A model generated the notes under the pieces. That model did not search any database and was not told the origin of the DNA. It worked only from the letters and a program-made list of their open reading frames with translations. DNA of 64,000 bases from NCBI GenBank assembly GCA_028583605.1, contig CM053326.1, positions 30,425,431 to 30,489,430 on the forward strand, in the 5' to 3' direction. Made by a program: the position numbers and the translations under genes. Source of the DNA: Dastarcus helophoroides. Its lineage: Eukaryota; Arthropoda; Insecta; Coleoptera; Bothrideridae. Below are positions 34,011-47,132 of the stretch, piece after piece. Within the stretch, counting starts at the first letter, position 1; each line of letters starts with the position of its first letter.

Positions 34011-34715
34011 CAAAAAATTTTGACCGCACGAAGTTCTGGCGCATCCACCAATTGGAGAGATATCATACCAGTTCTAAAGATGGCCTTTTATGAATGTGGC
34101 AGCTTGACAACTTCTTGCTTTCACCACCACCAACATTAATAACGATGCTAAAAATACGTCGGGTTCAGGGCTTCCATATTTTCGGAATTTTCCGTCAAGA
34201 AAATAGACAAACTAGCGCTACTTTGCATATTTTCATTTCAGTGTGTCGACTAGCTTCAAGACGTTACATTTCACCGACAGGGGAAACGTAATTTATGGAA
34301 GAATGAACAATTAACGCAAGGTTTTAATTACAACTGAAAGTGGAAAGTTTACTTTTGAGGCGGTGAATAATTGTAGTGTAAAGTAATGTCTAAATTTGCA
34401 TAACAAGCGCTATGCTGCCGTCTATATGTTTAAACGTGTAGTTACTTATAATTTAATTCCGATATTACGCTGTCTCTGTGTTTAATCTGGCTTATTATAG
34501 CGTGCTGTTTACTTTATATTGCACCAACTGCAGCCATTTTGCGCCAGATTTACTACTCAAATTGTCACTGCCGCCGGATACGCTAAAGGGGTTCCAGCTA
34601 CATAGGTGAAACCGTCAAAATGTACGACTGTTTCTACGGCTGTTGCTCCAGTGTGCCTTAAACGTAAAATTTTCATTTCCCTACAAAGAGTTTTCTACGG
34701 ATTTGGTCTCAAAGG
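34011..34715. other. Non-repetitive island
   Basis: Mixed composition, no recognised gene. A 65-codon frame (34094-34291) is too short and featureless to call. It abruptly borders minisatellite on both sides. Confidence 0.4.
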
Positions 34716-36530
34716 TTTTCTCCAAATTTCAGGTTTTAACTAATTAGGTAATTTTAAATTGACGAGAAAATAACAATATATCATAGTTCTTATTTTTCAA
34801 TTTTGAAATGAAACTTAATATTTTAAAAGTATAGTCTAATATTCAAGATTATATTTATATAAATTTTAAAATGAAAGTTAATAATTTGAAGAATCGAAAT
34901 TTCCACAAAAATGTAGAAATTTAAATTTTAATTTTAAAATTATTGCTTTTAAATTTGAAATATCTAATTTTTAAAATTTCTAAATTTAATAAAAACTTCG
35001 ACAAAGGGACCTTTCACATTCGTTTTTTTTTTTTGTTTACTTTTACATTTCATCCATTTTTTTTTCTTTTGGTGGAACGTTCTGGTCCTTAGTTATCTTT
35101 AAAAATTGATACACAATTCTTGTCCGCTGAAACCAAGAAAGATTAAAAGACACGCCAACAGTTGCTCTAATGCGTTTAGATAGCCAAGCTATCATCTTCA
35201 AAGAGGTACTGAGTATCTCTTTCTTCAGAGAGCTATCATATCATCAGATACTAATTGTGCGTATCTCTCGAAAGATGATAGCTTGGCTATCGAAACGTCT
35301 TAGAGCAACTGTTGTGTTTTATTAACCTTTCTTAGTTTCCTAGGATCAGATTTGTATATCTATTTATCATCTATTTTGTCGATGTTAAAGTCGAAATTTT
35401 CAAACTTTTTTCAACTATGTGGTTGAATTATTTTCCGTAATTGCAATATTTTTTAAAAAATTATATTAAATATTTCCAATACTTTTTGAAAATTGGCATT
35501 TGAAGCTTGTCATTTTCAAATTTTTCCTAACATTTTTAATATAATATCGAGTTTATAGAATAGCTGAAGGCACTCTTAAGCACCAAAATTCAAAATTAAA
35601 GTGTAAAATTTGTCAGGTGAAAATTTAGAGAGAAAATGTGATATTTTAACTTTTCAGTCAACTTTTTTCTTGCCGTTTGAGGTTAAAAAAGTCCAAATTC
35701 AAAACTGACAGTTTAATATTAAAGTTGGAGTTAAAAATGAACCAAATAAAGCCAAAATTGTAAAAAATGTTGAAATTTTAACTTTTAAAATCAAATCTAC
35801 AAGTTTTAATTTTAAGGTTATAGTCTCAATCTTTAGATTAGGCGACAGGATTTAGAAAATGTCAAAATTTTCGGAAATGTAAACATTTTTAATTCAAATT
35901 TAAAATTTTACTTTAAAAATTTCAATACTTGTGTCACTATAATTGAGCAAAGTGAATTTTTGATACTTAAAAAAACAAAAATTTAAGAAAGTTCGAGAAA
36001 TAAATCGAAATTGTAAATGTAACCTTGACAAATGTTTGATCAAATTTCAGTTCGAAAGTCAAAATTTCGAGAAATAAGTAAATATTTTAGATTTCTAAAA
36101 AACTATTTTTAAAAATCTCGACTTTTTTTTCAAAGTTTCGGACATTTTAAACAATTTTCCAATACTTTTTTAAAATTACCAATAAACGAGAACGTTGGAT
36201 CAAGCCTCAAAAAAAATGTACAAAATCTCAAGAAAAAGTCGTGACTTCAAAACTAAACTTGCAACTTTTATTTTTTCAGAAAATTTTATTTCTAAGTCAA
36301 AATTCGAAAAAATAGGTGTCTTTTATACATTTCCATAATTCTTTTCCAAGAATTTTCTTTCCTAATTTCAGGAAACAAATCGAAATTTTAAATTTGTTTT
36401 CCAAAATTTTCGTCTGAAAGTTAAAATAATGTCTATAATGTGTAATTTTTCAAATTTATAAAAAAACCTTTTTCAAGTGTCGATTTTTTTGACATTTCAG
36501 CGTTTACAAAAAACTAATCATTTCATCGAA
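34716..36530. repeat. Minisatellite block around a MITE
   Basis: Degenerate units with AAATTTTAAAATT and GTCGAAATTT cores of mixed polarity. It contains the palindromic MITE at 35108-35360. No gene seen. Confidence 0.5.
35108..35360. mobile_element. Palindromic MITE with GATAGC-AGCTATC hairpins
   Basis: The two arms of about 95 bp are inverted copies: GATACACAATTCTTGTCC at the left against GATATACAAATCTGATCC (inverted) at the right, both followed by CAACAGTTGCTCTAA and ATAGCCAAGCTATCATCTT. A spacer of about 60 bp separates them. Each arm contains a smaller palindrome, GATAGCTTGGCTATC. A half copy lies at 32575-32765. No obvious target duplication. Confidence 0.8.
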
Positions 36531-37600
36531 TAAAACACATGAGAATCTAGTATAAGTAGAGTTATCATTTTTTGTCTTTAGCTACTAAAAGTGCAAAGTA
36601 AAAATTGAAGGTTTCACCAACAAATTCGCTGTTTAAATGAACCGAAACGTCGATGGAATCTGGATTCGATTAAATACATTCGGACGGAGCTTAAGGTTGC
36701 AAACATTCCCCAAAGATGATAGAAAAAGATAACGCCCGAGTAGGCCTCCAGGATTATTTTAATGCAGTGTTTTAAATGGAAGGGAGAAAACGATGATATA
36801 AATTTATGTGCCTTATCGGACTTTACTTTCGGTCGATGTGGTTCTTATTTTGAAGTATGAAAACTTTGACGTTTAATTCTAATTTACTGGCGCAAACTTT
36901 CTGAAACGTTTTGCGGATTTTTTGATTAAAATTTTAATTACGCCGCCTCCTCCTCCCTCTTAATAAAAATTTATTGCCCGCGATTCTTTCGCGTGAACGG
37001 GCCCTTAACCTTTCAGGTAATATATCCGGCTATGTGTCGTTATTGCGATAAATACCGCCGCCTGGGATCTAAAAAGAGAGACATCCTGAAATCGCCTTAA
37101 AAACAGTTTAAAATAAAGCCGATAGTTTGTGACGAAAGTAAACTAGAAGTTTCCTGCATCGGAGGGCCAATTGAGGCAGAAACAATATTCTAGCATGCGA
37201 CTAGAATTTATTTCAGCTGGAACTGTTCTCGTTCTTTGATAGAATCCAAGGAGACGGAGATATTTGTGTACTAAAGGGATTCTTATTACGAACTCCCCTT
37301 CTGATCTGGACTGATAAAAAGCTCATCTCAGTTAAATGTTTGTTGTGCTCAAATCAAATCCTACCGTCCATTACGGATTTCTTGTTTTTATTCGGACTTT
37401 GCCGTTTTGCTGCTCTGGCCTAAAGTCAATTATCCGGAAAGCTTTATGGTTTTTGTCTGTCATAATGAATTTATTTTCATTGTTCCTATTAAAACTAATC
37501 CTAATTTATTTTTTAGGAACCTTAATAATAAAACTAAATTTTTATCAAAGAAAAATGCAATAAAACTTTTACAAACGAAACGGAAAACAAATCTTAAATT
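36531..37600. other. Non-repetitive island, enhancer-like texture
   Basis: Balanced composition, with GCCGCCTCCTCCTCC next to AATTACG motifs, TAATTTACTGG and a GC-rich CGCGTGAACGGGCCC stretch near 36990. Short open frames at 37336-37619 overlap in two frames and show no domain. No gene called. Confidence 0.4.
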
Positions 37601-40600
37601 TTTTTGTGATAAATTTTGAAAATCACATGTTATTCTGATCGATGATAAAATAAAACAAAACTAGAAAATTTAGGATTCAAAACATATTAAAATTTTCAAT
37701 TTTATTTTCTATTCATGGGTAAAAACTTTAACTGGAATAAGTTCAAGAAAACTAAGCCAATATTTTTTCTAATTTTTCGTCGAAATCTGAAGTTCAAATT
37801 TAAAATTTTCCTGGAAATCTTGACTAAAGTAGAATTGTTTGATTAAAAATATCCCTTGTTCAAGAACTGTTTACGATAATGTCAAAATTATTAGTTAAAG
37901 TTATGAGAAAGAAGCAAACATATTAGGATTAAAATCGAAATTTCGAAACTAAAGTCATATTTTGGATAAAAGCTCTAAATATAGGGGGAAAATGAATTTC
38001 CTAATTAAATTATTTTGAAAAATAGTGAATCTTAAATTTGTTCAAAGAACTTAGGATTTCAAACATAAAAATTCCTGAAAGAACCTAAGAGAGCCTAAGA
38101 AAAAAAGACACTAAGATTAAAAGTTTTATTATTGTAAGTATTATTGTTTTTTTTTAAAGATAATCTAGAAATTTTGATTTACATTTCAGGATTCTGACTT
38201 TTCTGCTCGTAAATTAGACTTTTTCTAGGCAGTATTTAAATTATATTGTCACTTTTTGAGTACATTGAATTTACACCAGAGGATTTCAACTTTCAAGTTG
38301 CAAATTTTGAGTAAAAATTAAAATTTTTAAATTGAAACTAGATTTTGACGAAAATTAGAAATTCCCTAAGACAACTAAAAATTTTCAAAATATGCTTCGT
38401 TGAAGCTTTCAGGTAATTCTTCGCGATGTTTCAATTATTTTCTCAGAATTTCCAGTTTAAAAGTGAAATTTCCAATTTTTTGATATTTTTTCAGACCTTT
38501 GCACAATTTTTTTTTATAAACTTAGAGGCGTTTTTCCAAATTGTGATTTTAATTTCAAAATTTCGATTTTCACTTTGAAATTTCGTTTTTTTCTCATAAT
38601 TTTGAGTTTACTAAAGCAATTTTGACATTTACTAGAAATGTATTAACAAGTTGTGTTTAAATGTAACAATTCGATTTTTTTACAATCGAAGGTCAAAACA
38701 AAAAATTAAATTTAAACTTCAAATTTGAAAAATAATGAAAAAACTTGAAAAAAATTGAAATTTTCTAAAAAGAAACTTTATTTTGAGTATGTTCTTGAAA
38801 TATCAATTTCTCTCTTGAAATTGCCAGCCTTAAAATTTAGCATTATTTGAATTTATTTTGAAATATTCATTTTTTCTTAAATTCAGAGTTTTTTTTATTT
38901 AAAATTTTAAAATTTCGATTTTTATCTCAAAATTTTAATTTTCATCTCGAGATTTGATTTTTCTTATAATTTTAATCTTACTAAGACTATTTTGACATTA
39001 ACTAAACGATTTTTGAACTATTTGAGTAAAAATTTAAAAATTTAATTTTACAGTCGAAATTTGACAAATCGTTTTATTTATTATAAATTTTAGATTTAAA
39101 GAAACACCTAAATATCCCTCCAAAGATTAAAGTTTGCGGACAAAAAAGCTTTTCTTTTGAGTTCTGGAAATTTTCATTTTCCTTTCGACATTTCTAGCTG
39201 AAGCTTAAAATGTAACAACAATTAGCTTTTTTCCTGATATTTTAATTGCTTTCCAAAAATTCAGAGTTTTTTTCTTCGAATTTTGATTTAAACCTTAAAA
39301 TTGTGCTTTTCATCTCAAAACCATAAGTTTGAATTTAAATTAAAAAAAAAGCACCTTACGAATTACAATTTTTCTAATATATTAAAAATTTAAAATCACA
39401 TCAACTTTGGACAAAAATTTAAAAAATCCAAATACCCCTTTTTCGAAATTAAAGTGATGTTTAAATTTTCCTGGAAAATTTTTCATTTTTTCCCAAATTT
39501 TGATCTAAATCAAGGAATATCCATTTTTTATGAAATTTCGATTTTTTTCTTACTTCGAGGTTATCTCTTTCAATTTGAATTTTTTTCCAACATGTTGGCA
39601 CTTGTCCAGGATATTTGACTCTTTTTCTCAAAATTTCCATCTCAACCGTATAATTTCGGAATTATAAGTATTTTAGGCAAAATTTTGGGTACAAAGTCAA
39701 ATGTTTGTTCAACTGCAACTACAATATTTCTTTTTGAAAATTCTGACGTTTTTATCAAAATTCCACTCCAAAAATTCTTAAATTTTTAAAATTGATTCTC
39801 TTTTTAGATTTCGACTTTTCCAAAATTCTCTACCTTTTTTGAAGTTTGGATTTTTATTAAAAATTTCCTTAAAATTTCGACTTTATTCGAATATTTGGAG
39901 TTATTTAAATCGCGACATTTTCTTAAAATCGCGATTTTTTTGAAATTTTGCACTATTTTGCCAAATTTTTTTGATACTTTCACTGCTTTTTAAGATTTTC
40001 GATTTTTTTTAATTTCAACTTATTTCAAAGTGTCCACTTCTCTGCAGCTTTTTTAGCTTTTGATTTTTAAAATCTTCAAAATTTTTTCAAAATTCCAATC
40101 TTTCTGAAAATATTCAATCAAAAATATTAGACTCTTTAAAAAAATAACACAACTTTTTTTTTTTAATGTAAGCTAACAAAATATTTTGCTTCTCAACATT
40201 TTTACTTTTCTAATTTATTTGAAAGTTTAGGGATTTTTTGAAAATTTTCATTTTTCTTCAATATTTAAGCTCTTCGAAAATTTCGGCTTTTTTTTGAAAA
40301 TTTAACTGCAAATAGCTTCACCTTTTCAATTTCTACATTTCTTTCAAAATTTTGATTATTTTTGAAATTCGGATTAGTTTTCAAAATTTCAACTTTTCTA
40401 AATGTTTTTTTGAATATTTGTTCATTTAATTAAAATCTTTCAAAATGTTGAGATATTTTTCAACAGTCTGATTTTTTTAAATCCTATTGTTCAATGAAAA
40501 TTTCGAAATCTGACTTTTTAAATGTCCACTATTTTAAAAACTTCGCCTTTATCTGAAAATATCGATTTTTTAAATCGACTCGTTAAAATTTTGGATTATT

Positions 40601-42470
40601 TTGCAAAAGTTCGTTGCATTTTAAAGTTTTTGAATTATTTCGAAAATTTAAAGTTTTTTCAGAATGTCAATTTTTTTTTCAACATTTTCACTTTTTTCTT
40701 GAAAACTTCGTCATTTTTTTCTCTTAATTAAATTTTTTCTTAAGATTTGTGACTTTTCAACTTTTTTGTCAAAGTTTTAACTAACAAAAATTTCGAAATT
40801 TTTGCTTATTTTAAGCTGTTTTCGAAATTGGGGCTTTTCAAAAAGTTAAGGTTTTTGGGAAATTTCACTAAAAATTCATTTTTTTTTAATCTCGACATTT
40901 CATAATCTCGAATATTTTTTTTTAAATTTTAGACTTAAAAATTTAAACTTTTTTTTTTAAAAATTTGGCATTTTTTTAAAATGTTGATTTTTTTAAAAAT
41001 CCTAAACTTTTTTGAAAATTTAACTTTCTATGAAAGCATCGATATTTTTCAAAATTTTCAATTTTTTGGAAATTTTGACTGTCGAGAATTTTATTATTTA
41101 TTTTGAAATTTCAACTTAATTTGAAATTTTCATAAAAATTAATTTTCATAAAACTCAAAATTTTCTGAAAAATTGAAGTTTTCAAAAGTATCTAAATTTA
41201 ATTTTTAAATAAGTGATGAAAGGGTCAAACGTCAATAAAGTGAAATTTGGAAACAAATAAAAATTTTTCGAGGGCAGTTAATCTTGAAAAAAGCACGCAA
41301 TTTAAAAAAACTAAATTTTCAAAAAACAAAATAACACCAAAATGTTCATCATTTTGAAAAATAGATGAGTTTGCAAATAATTTCACAATTTTTAAAAAAG
41401 CCAAATTTTCCAAAAACATAAAAATTTGAAAATAAACTAGAAATTTTAAAGAAAATTTTGAGAAATGTCGAAAAATTATAAAAAGTTAAAATGTTCAAAA
41501 ATATCAGTCGAAATTCTAAAGAAAAAATATTTGTATAAATTTAAAAAAATAAAAATATTGAAAATTAGTTACAAAACTCAAAAACCAGCGATCTTCGAAA
41601 TATGAGTGTCACAATATTAAAAAAAAATTGACGAAATGGGGGAATTTTCAGAAATATTCTAAATTAAAAAAATGTTTCAAAAAATATTTTAAAAAAATTT
41701 ACAAATTTTCAAAAAGGTCAAAATTTGGAAAAATAGATAAATTTGAAAAAAGGTCAGAATTTTTAAAAGGCCCTTTTTTAAAAAAATACCATTTTGAAAA
41801 AAAATGCGAAAATTTACACACACACTTAAATTTTTCAAACAGATGGGAGGTTTTCAAAAAGAAAAGTCGAAAAAAAGTTTGAAAAAATCCAAATTTGCCA
41901 AAAAGGTCGACATTTTTTTTAACTTTAATTAAAAAATGGAATACTGAATAATGGGGGTTTGCAAAGAAATTCTAAACTAAAAATGCCAGGAACTAAAAAA
42001 AACAAGCGAAAATTTGAAAAAATGTCGAAATCCTCAATAAAGTTGAGAAGTTGAAATGTTCGAAAGGATCAAACCTTTCAAAAATCGAGGTCGACATTTT
42101 AAAAAAGTTGTAAGTTTGAAAAACATCGACATTTGAGAAAAGGCCAAAAACCATAAAAAAGTGCAAATTCTAAAAAAAGAAATCCTGATTATGGAATAAA
42201 ATCGTAAAAATATATCAACGTTTTAAAAAGCTTGACATTTTCGAACAAAAACTGAACATTTTGTAAATAGATACAATTTTCGAAGTTTATTTAAAAAAAA
42301 ACGTAGTTTTAAACAGAAGCAACATTTTTTTATTAAATGTCATATTTTGAAAGTCAGCATTTTAAAAAAAAAGTTGATAACTTAGAATAAGTAAAAATTT
42401 GTCTTAAAAAGTTTTGAAAAAGGCGAAATTATGAGAGGCGAACCTCGCTGGTTGAGTCCTGCTGTATATA
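37601..42470. repeat. Long minisatellite block, T-rich then A-rich
   Basis: Mixed to about 39400, strongly T-rich (CGACTTTTT, TTCAAAATTT) to about 41130, then A-rich to about 42430. With the hAT-like terminus at 43640 this is probably another minisatellite-filled hAT element whose left end I could not find. The last 35 bp before the foldback (42436-42470) are unique. Confidence 0.6.
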
Positions 42471-43524
42471 CAGGTTATAACAAATTCGCTTCTCACTACA
42501 AGGATCTCGGAAGATAGTAAGAGATACAGAATCGGTTAAATTGGGGCAAAGTTGCAGCAATTTGGCGATCAGAAATACGCCATTGAGAAATCAAAAATAT
42601 ATCTTGCAATTTTTCAGATTTTTGAAAAAAAAATTTGGAAGAGTAACCGAAAACCTAAAAAAGCTTATTAATTGGCGTTTTTTATCTTTTACAAAATGGC
42701 ATGAAGGGTTTTTTTATTAGACGTTTCGTCTTCTCATCATCAAGTACGTTATTTTAAATAGGGACATAGAATTTTTATTGCATCTTTGTATTGCTTTTGA
42801 ATTTCCGAATTTATTGATGTATGTGGCTAAACGTTTCGTAACTTTAAACTATCATCAAGGAAAAATCACTCTTTTCAGATTAACGTTACTCTATTATTTT
42901 TTCATAATAAATAATTATTATTAGCAATGAAATTATAAAAACTTAATTCGTTAGTTAGAACACAAGGTAATAGCACAATAAATAGATTTTAACAAAAAAC
43001 AATAGACATAATCATAAATAACTGACCACCAAAAATAATGATTAAGGACTACGAATAAAGCGACAATGGATATTTAAAATAACAAATAAAAAAGTAACTG
43101 TCACATTTTGCTTGTCATATTTTATTACATTTTTGTTATCTATTATTCAAAAATAAAGAAAAAAGGTGTTTTTTCTTGATGATAGTTTACAGTTACGAAA
43201 CATTTAGTAACATAAAAGTTTGATACATCAGTGAAGTCAAACAGTCAAAAGCTATACAAAGATGCAATAAAAATAACAGGTCCATACTTAAAATAACGTA
43301 CAATAAAAAAGTGTTTTCGATTACTCTTCAAATAAGGCCAAAAAAAAACGAAAATTCAAAATTTTACTTTTTTTTTAAATCTCAGGAACAGCAAGAGATC
43401 TTTTGATTTCTCGACGGCATATACCTGGTCTCTAAGTTGTGCAACTATGCCACAATTTAACCGATGCTGTATCTCTTATCGTTTTTGAGATCCCTGTAGT
43501 GAGAAGCGAATCTGTTGCAACCTG
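42471..43524. mobile_element. 1.05-kb foldback element
   Basis: Ends CAGGTTATAACAAATTCGCT and CAGGTTGCAACAGATTCGCT (inverted), each next to TATATA. The arms run several hundred bp: both carry CTTCTCACTACA, AGAGATACAG.ATCGGTTAAATT and, further in, a CTTGATGATAG...GTTACGAAAC motif (minus strand near 42830-42855, plus strand 43175-43205). The central roughly 300 bp is not paired. TA or TATATA target duplication. No protein. Confidence 0.82.
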
Positions 43525-43640
43525 TATATATTACACTGAATATCGAATAAATTTACCGATGTATCGAAACATATTGATGTGTCTTTTTCCATACATCAAT
43601 TGAATAAGTATCGAAATTTTAACGATTTTGTGCATCCCTA
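43525..43640. mobile_element. Right terminus of a hAT element (TAGGGATGCA)
   Basis: Reverse-complemented, it begins TAGGGATGCACAAAATCG, followed by subterminal GATGTATCGAAACATATTGA motifs, the family of the 296-4780 element. The matching left end was not found; the flank after it is GCTGAAAG. Confidence 0.6.
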
Positions 43641-44301
43641 GCTGAAAGCCGATCTTGTGTCTTTTTCACACATAAAAATAGTCAACAACATTACAAGTAG
43701 TTTGTTACTGATTCACTCTTAACTATACGAGTTAATTATGTTACGTTATTTACGTAAGATCTAATATTATTATTTATTTAAAGATAAATATTATGCAATG
43801 CAAATGGCTGCTCTAATATAAAAGCATAAGCCGACGACAGTTGACAGGTGAAATGAAAGATGGGAATTCCCTGAATCGTAAACATGAAGAGAATGTAGTA
43901 TTATCAGGTTTTGTTTACTATTTACAGTTGGCAGCACTTGTGGCACTGCTACGAGATTTCGACAATGTGAAAGAAAGGAAAGAAACATTCATTGAAGTGA
44001 ATGAGACAGATATCAGTGCGATAACTAGTACGCAAGAAAGCAAGGAGTGGAGTTTTATAATGCGCGACGAAGGCGCGAAATTCAAATGAAAATTAGAATT
44101 AGTAATGAGGCCCCTGCAAGAGCGAGGCCCTAGGCGGTTACCCTGTTCGCCACCCCAAAAGACAACCCCTCCACCCTCTCACTCAGTCACTCCCCCACTC
44201 TCTTCCCTCCTTTTTGCTTCTTTCGTGTTACTTCAAAAATCATTTACTTATTTTATGTACTTTGTATTCATATTCAGCAGATTCCAAAAATATGTTAATA
44301 T
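43641..44301. other. Island with open frame and hAT-like debris
   Basis: An 82-codon plus frame (43841-44089) precedes GAGGCCCCTGCAAGAGCGAG and GGCCCTAGGCGGTTACC (44105-44140), which resemble the terminal region of ZMYM1-type hAT transposons. The frame could be host, transposase remnant or chance; no domain is evident. Confidence 0.35.
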
Positions 44302-44480
44302 ACAGGATGTTCCATTTAAAAATCAAATATTTATATCATTTTTGACGAAAGTCTTAGTAGTAAAAATATCAGTTTTATGTCAAAAATTGATGTTTCATGG
44401 GTAGATTGAGTGTAGCAGGTTTAAAGGTTTTATCCTGAAAAAAAAAGGGTGTATCATAAGTCTGTTATATCCGATATAAT
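44302..44480. mobile_element. Mariner-like terminus fragment
   Basis: TATACAGGATGTTCCATTT is the usual form of a Tc1/mariner inverted terminus and matches the right end of the MITE at 60594-60682. The opposite end is unclear, so the right boundary is a guess. Confidence 0.35.
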
Positions 44481-46450
44481 GTGCACATGTTTAGCTCTGT
44501 AAGCTTCTTTAATTATTGAACTTATTTCAAAAGACCAAATTATTGTTTAAAATCGAGAATTAATTGAAAAATAAAGTGTAATGGTAAAAATTATATGGAA
44601 ATCAACTAACATTGATAACGTATTTTTGACAAAAAATTTAGTATAAAATCTTAGTCCGCGTCGAATTTTGAAATCGACGGATAAATTTGTCGAAAATTAA
44701 TAGAATCCAGTCGGCTGTGCAAATACGCGAAACGGGCGCATATGAAACGGGCAGTCGTGTTGAGAAGTGACGGAAATAAATCACGACGGTATATGCGAAA
44801 TGAGTATATTTTTCATGTTTGTCGTTGCAATCTGCGTCAGGTAATTGAGCGGCCAGTCATGACGTGATAGAGAGCTTAACTCGTGTCGTCATCCGTCCAT
44901 TTTATATGACGCAGCTCAATGAAATACAACCGCCCCATAAATTACCGAAGAAGACTTTTTTAAACCACCATTAGGGATATTTGTTCATACCATTTGTTAC
45001 CATTTTAAATTTATTTGTTTTTCCGGCCCGAAAAGCCGATAAATTATATTTGAGGGGTGCAATCAAGCCGAATAGGGAAAATTTAACTTTCCTGTATGTT
45101 TTAGATTAGACCAATGTTTCACAACTAATATTTTATGTTTTAAAATGATTTAACAATTTCCAATTTCTCACACGCAAAAGTTGAAAGAAAAAACAACACA
45201 ATCCTAAAGCACTGAACAATGTGTGTTATAATTAGGTTCAAAAAAGGATGGAAATTGATAAATAATTGAGCGATACGTATTTTACCAGCAGGACTAGCAT
45301 TTTCCACCATATTAATCTAAATTAATTAGCAAAAGAAGCGAAATAAATTAGCAAAAGATCAAAACTGTATTAGAAAACATCCACAATTAAAGCAAAGATT
45401 TAAATTGATTATTTATATAACATTTTGAATAAAATAAAAATAAAAAATTACAATATTTAAATTTTTTTAATTTCAATTATTAAATACATGAAGCAAATGT
45501 TGTGCTAATTTTTGAATTTTATAAAAATAAACCAAAAAAAAAAGGTTTAGGAAAAAATAATCAATTAATAAAACTGGGATCGGCAACTCGGCAACCGCGG
45601 GCCTCATAAGCGTTACCGCGGCCCGCGTTTCCAAAGCTAAAATGGGGGATTAGGTTAGTGACCCATTAAGGATGTAGAACATTACGTACAAATCTTTATT
45701 TTGAACGAAAACGTGACAGAGTATACTAAATTGTTTAATTAAATTTTGATTTTCCATTTAAGTTCAGAATCAAAGAGTAGAAATAAAGAAGTTTACTTCA
45801 GTTGGTTTCTCATTAAAATTTTTCAATAATCCCCCAAATCTAGGAATCATTTTACCTAGAGGCAGAAATTAAAAATAAAATGTCCGGGATTTAATCAAGA
45901 ATATTTGTTCGTAATCGCTTCTCCTGCGCCATTTTCGTGTATAATCAAAGCTAAAATTTAATTAAACTTTGACTGTAGTCCCGAGAGGTAAGAAAGAGGT
46001 ATATTGCAGCGTTAATTCCCACCCCATTCTCAATTTTAAACCGATTAAGAAAACGTTAACCCAAAGTAGAGGCAGAAATTGGAGAGAAACCATTCACTTT
46101 TATCATATTTAGCTTTTATTAAACGCATACGTACAACGTTCCTTTCTTTTAGGCGGCTTCTTTGGGATCCATTTCGCTAACGTCTGGAAAACAATCCTCC
46201 GGAAACGATAACTTTGAAACATTTAACAAGTTTCCTGCCGAAATTTTATGGTAATATAAAACCTCGAAAGGCAAAAACAAGTTTAATTGGGCCGTAATTG
46301 CCCGAATCCGTTCCGAAAACTTCAACTGCAAAAACAACTGTAATGATTAAAATTGGTTTAATTGGTGTATTAGCATACCGCGAAAGTTTTCTCAATTAAA
46401 TATCTTATAATTAAACATTATGGAACTGGATGATATATTTTTATATCTAA
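44481..46450. other. Islands with possible conserved elements
   Basis: 44640-45080 has balanced composition with CATTTTATATGACGCAG, TCATGACGTGA and CCCATAAATTA motifs, again enhancer-like. Around 45573-45650, GATCGGCAACTCGGCAACCG and GCGGGCC/GGCCCGC resemble a worn hAT terminus. 45840-46400 is moderately balanced; a 62-codon minus frame (46149-46337) has no recognisable domain. No gene called. Confidence 0.35.
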
Positions 46451-46653
46451 GGGTGCTTTACACTAGACACTTTATTCCGTACATTTCTCTCTGACAAAAA
46501 ATATATTTCCTCACCGTCATAAGTGTCAGCTGTCCTGAGAGAAACTCTCTCCTCCCAACTGTGTAGGTAAGTCTCGGATAACTTCTCTCCAGATAGTTGA
46601 CACTTACGTCAGAGAGAAATATACGGAATAAAGGGTCTAATCTAAACGCACCC
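46451..46653. mobile_element. PIF/Harbinger-like MITE
   Basis: Inverted ends GGGTGCTTTACACTAGACAC and GGGTGCGTTTAGATTAGACC, both continuing into CTTTATTCCGTA and TTTCTCTCTGAC. TAA flanks both sides (46448-46450 and 46654-46656), the 3-bp TWA duplication of PIF/Harbinger. It is 203 bp and non-coding. Confidence 0.85.
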
Positions 46654-46764
46654 TAAGGTACGGAAATACAGTCACAGAATTTGGCACAGAATGTGACTCT
46701 TATCGTTTGAAGTAGTTCTCTTAGACTACTTTCAATACTTATAATTAGTAAGTATTAATAAATG

Positions 46765-46889
46765 TCCTGGTGCATTCACCGTGAGTGAACGCGCTTGATG
46801 GGGCTAGAATTTTTACGTTTTTTTTTTATTAAAAGAATGTAAAAACCCTAACCCTTTCAAGCGCGTTCATTTATGGTGGATGCGCCGGA
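46765..46889. mobile_element. Small hairpin MITE
   Basis: A 125-bp near-perfect palindrome: TCCTGGTGCATTCACCGTGA at the left and TCCGGCGCATCCACCATAAA (inverted) at the right, both leading into TGAACGCGCTTGA. The centre is an A/T run. Class unknown; the flanks show no clear duplication. Confidence 0.75.
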
Positions 46890-47132
46890 CCAAAGAGATT
46901 TCCTTTTAAGGGACCGTAACCTGTTCCAGCAAAAAACTGGCAGTTTATTTAAATTTTCCATGCATTTTATATTTTATTACACTAGAATTGGCAGTTTTCT
47001 TTAAAAAAACATGTTGATTATAGTTATCTTTGTGGCGCCATTGCCGTCAGGGTTAATGTGCTTGTGAGTTAGCAGTTTTTAATAAAATATGCTTACAATT
47101 ACTTCAACAAAAAATACCTTCAAATTCTGGAT

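Noticed and set aside
43841..44089. 82-codon plus frame as a host gene
   Set aside because: No domain, and it lies directly before hAT-like terminal sequence; kept only as part of the island description.
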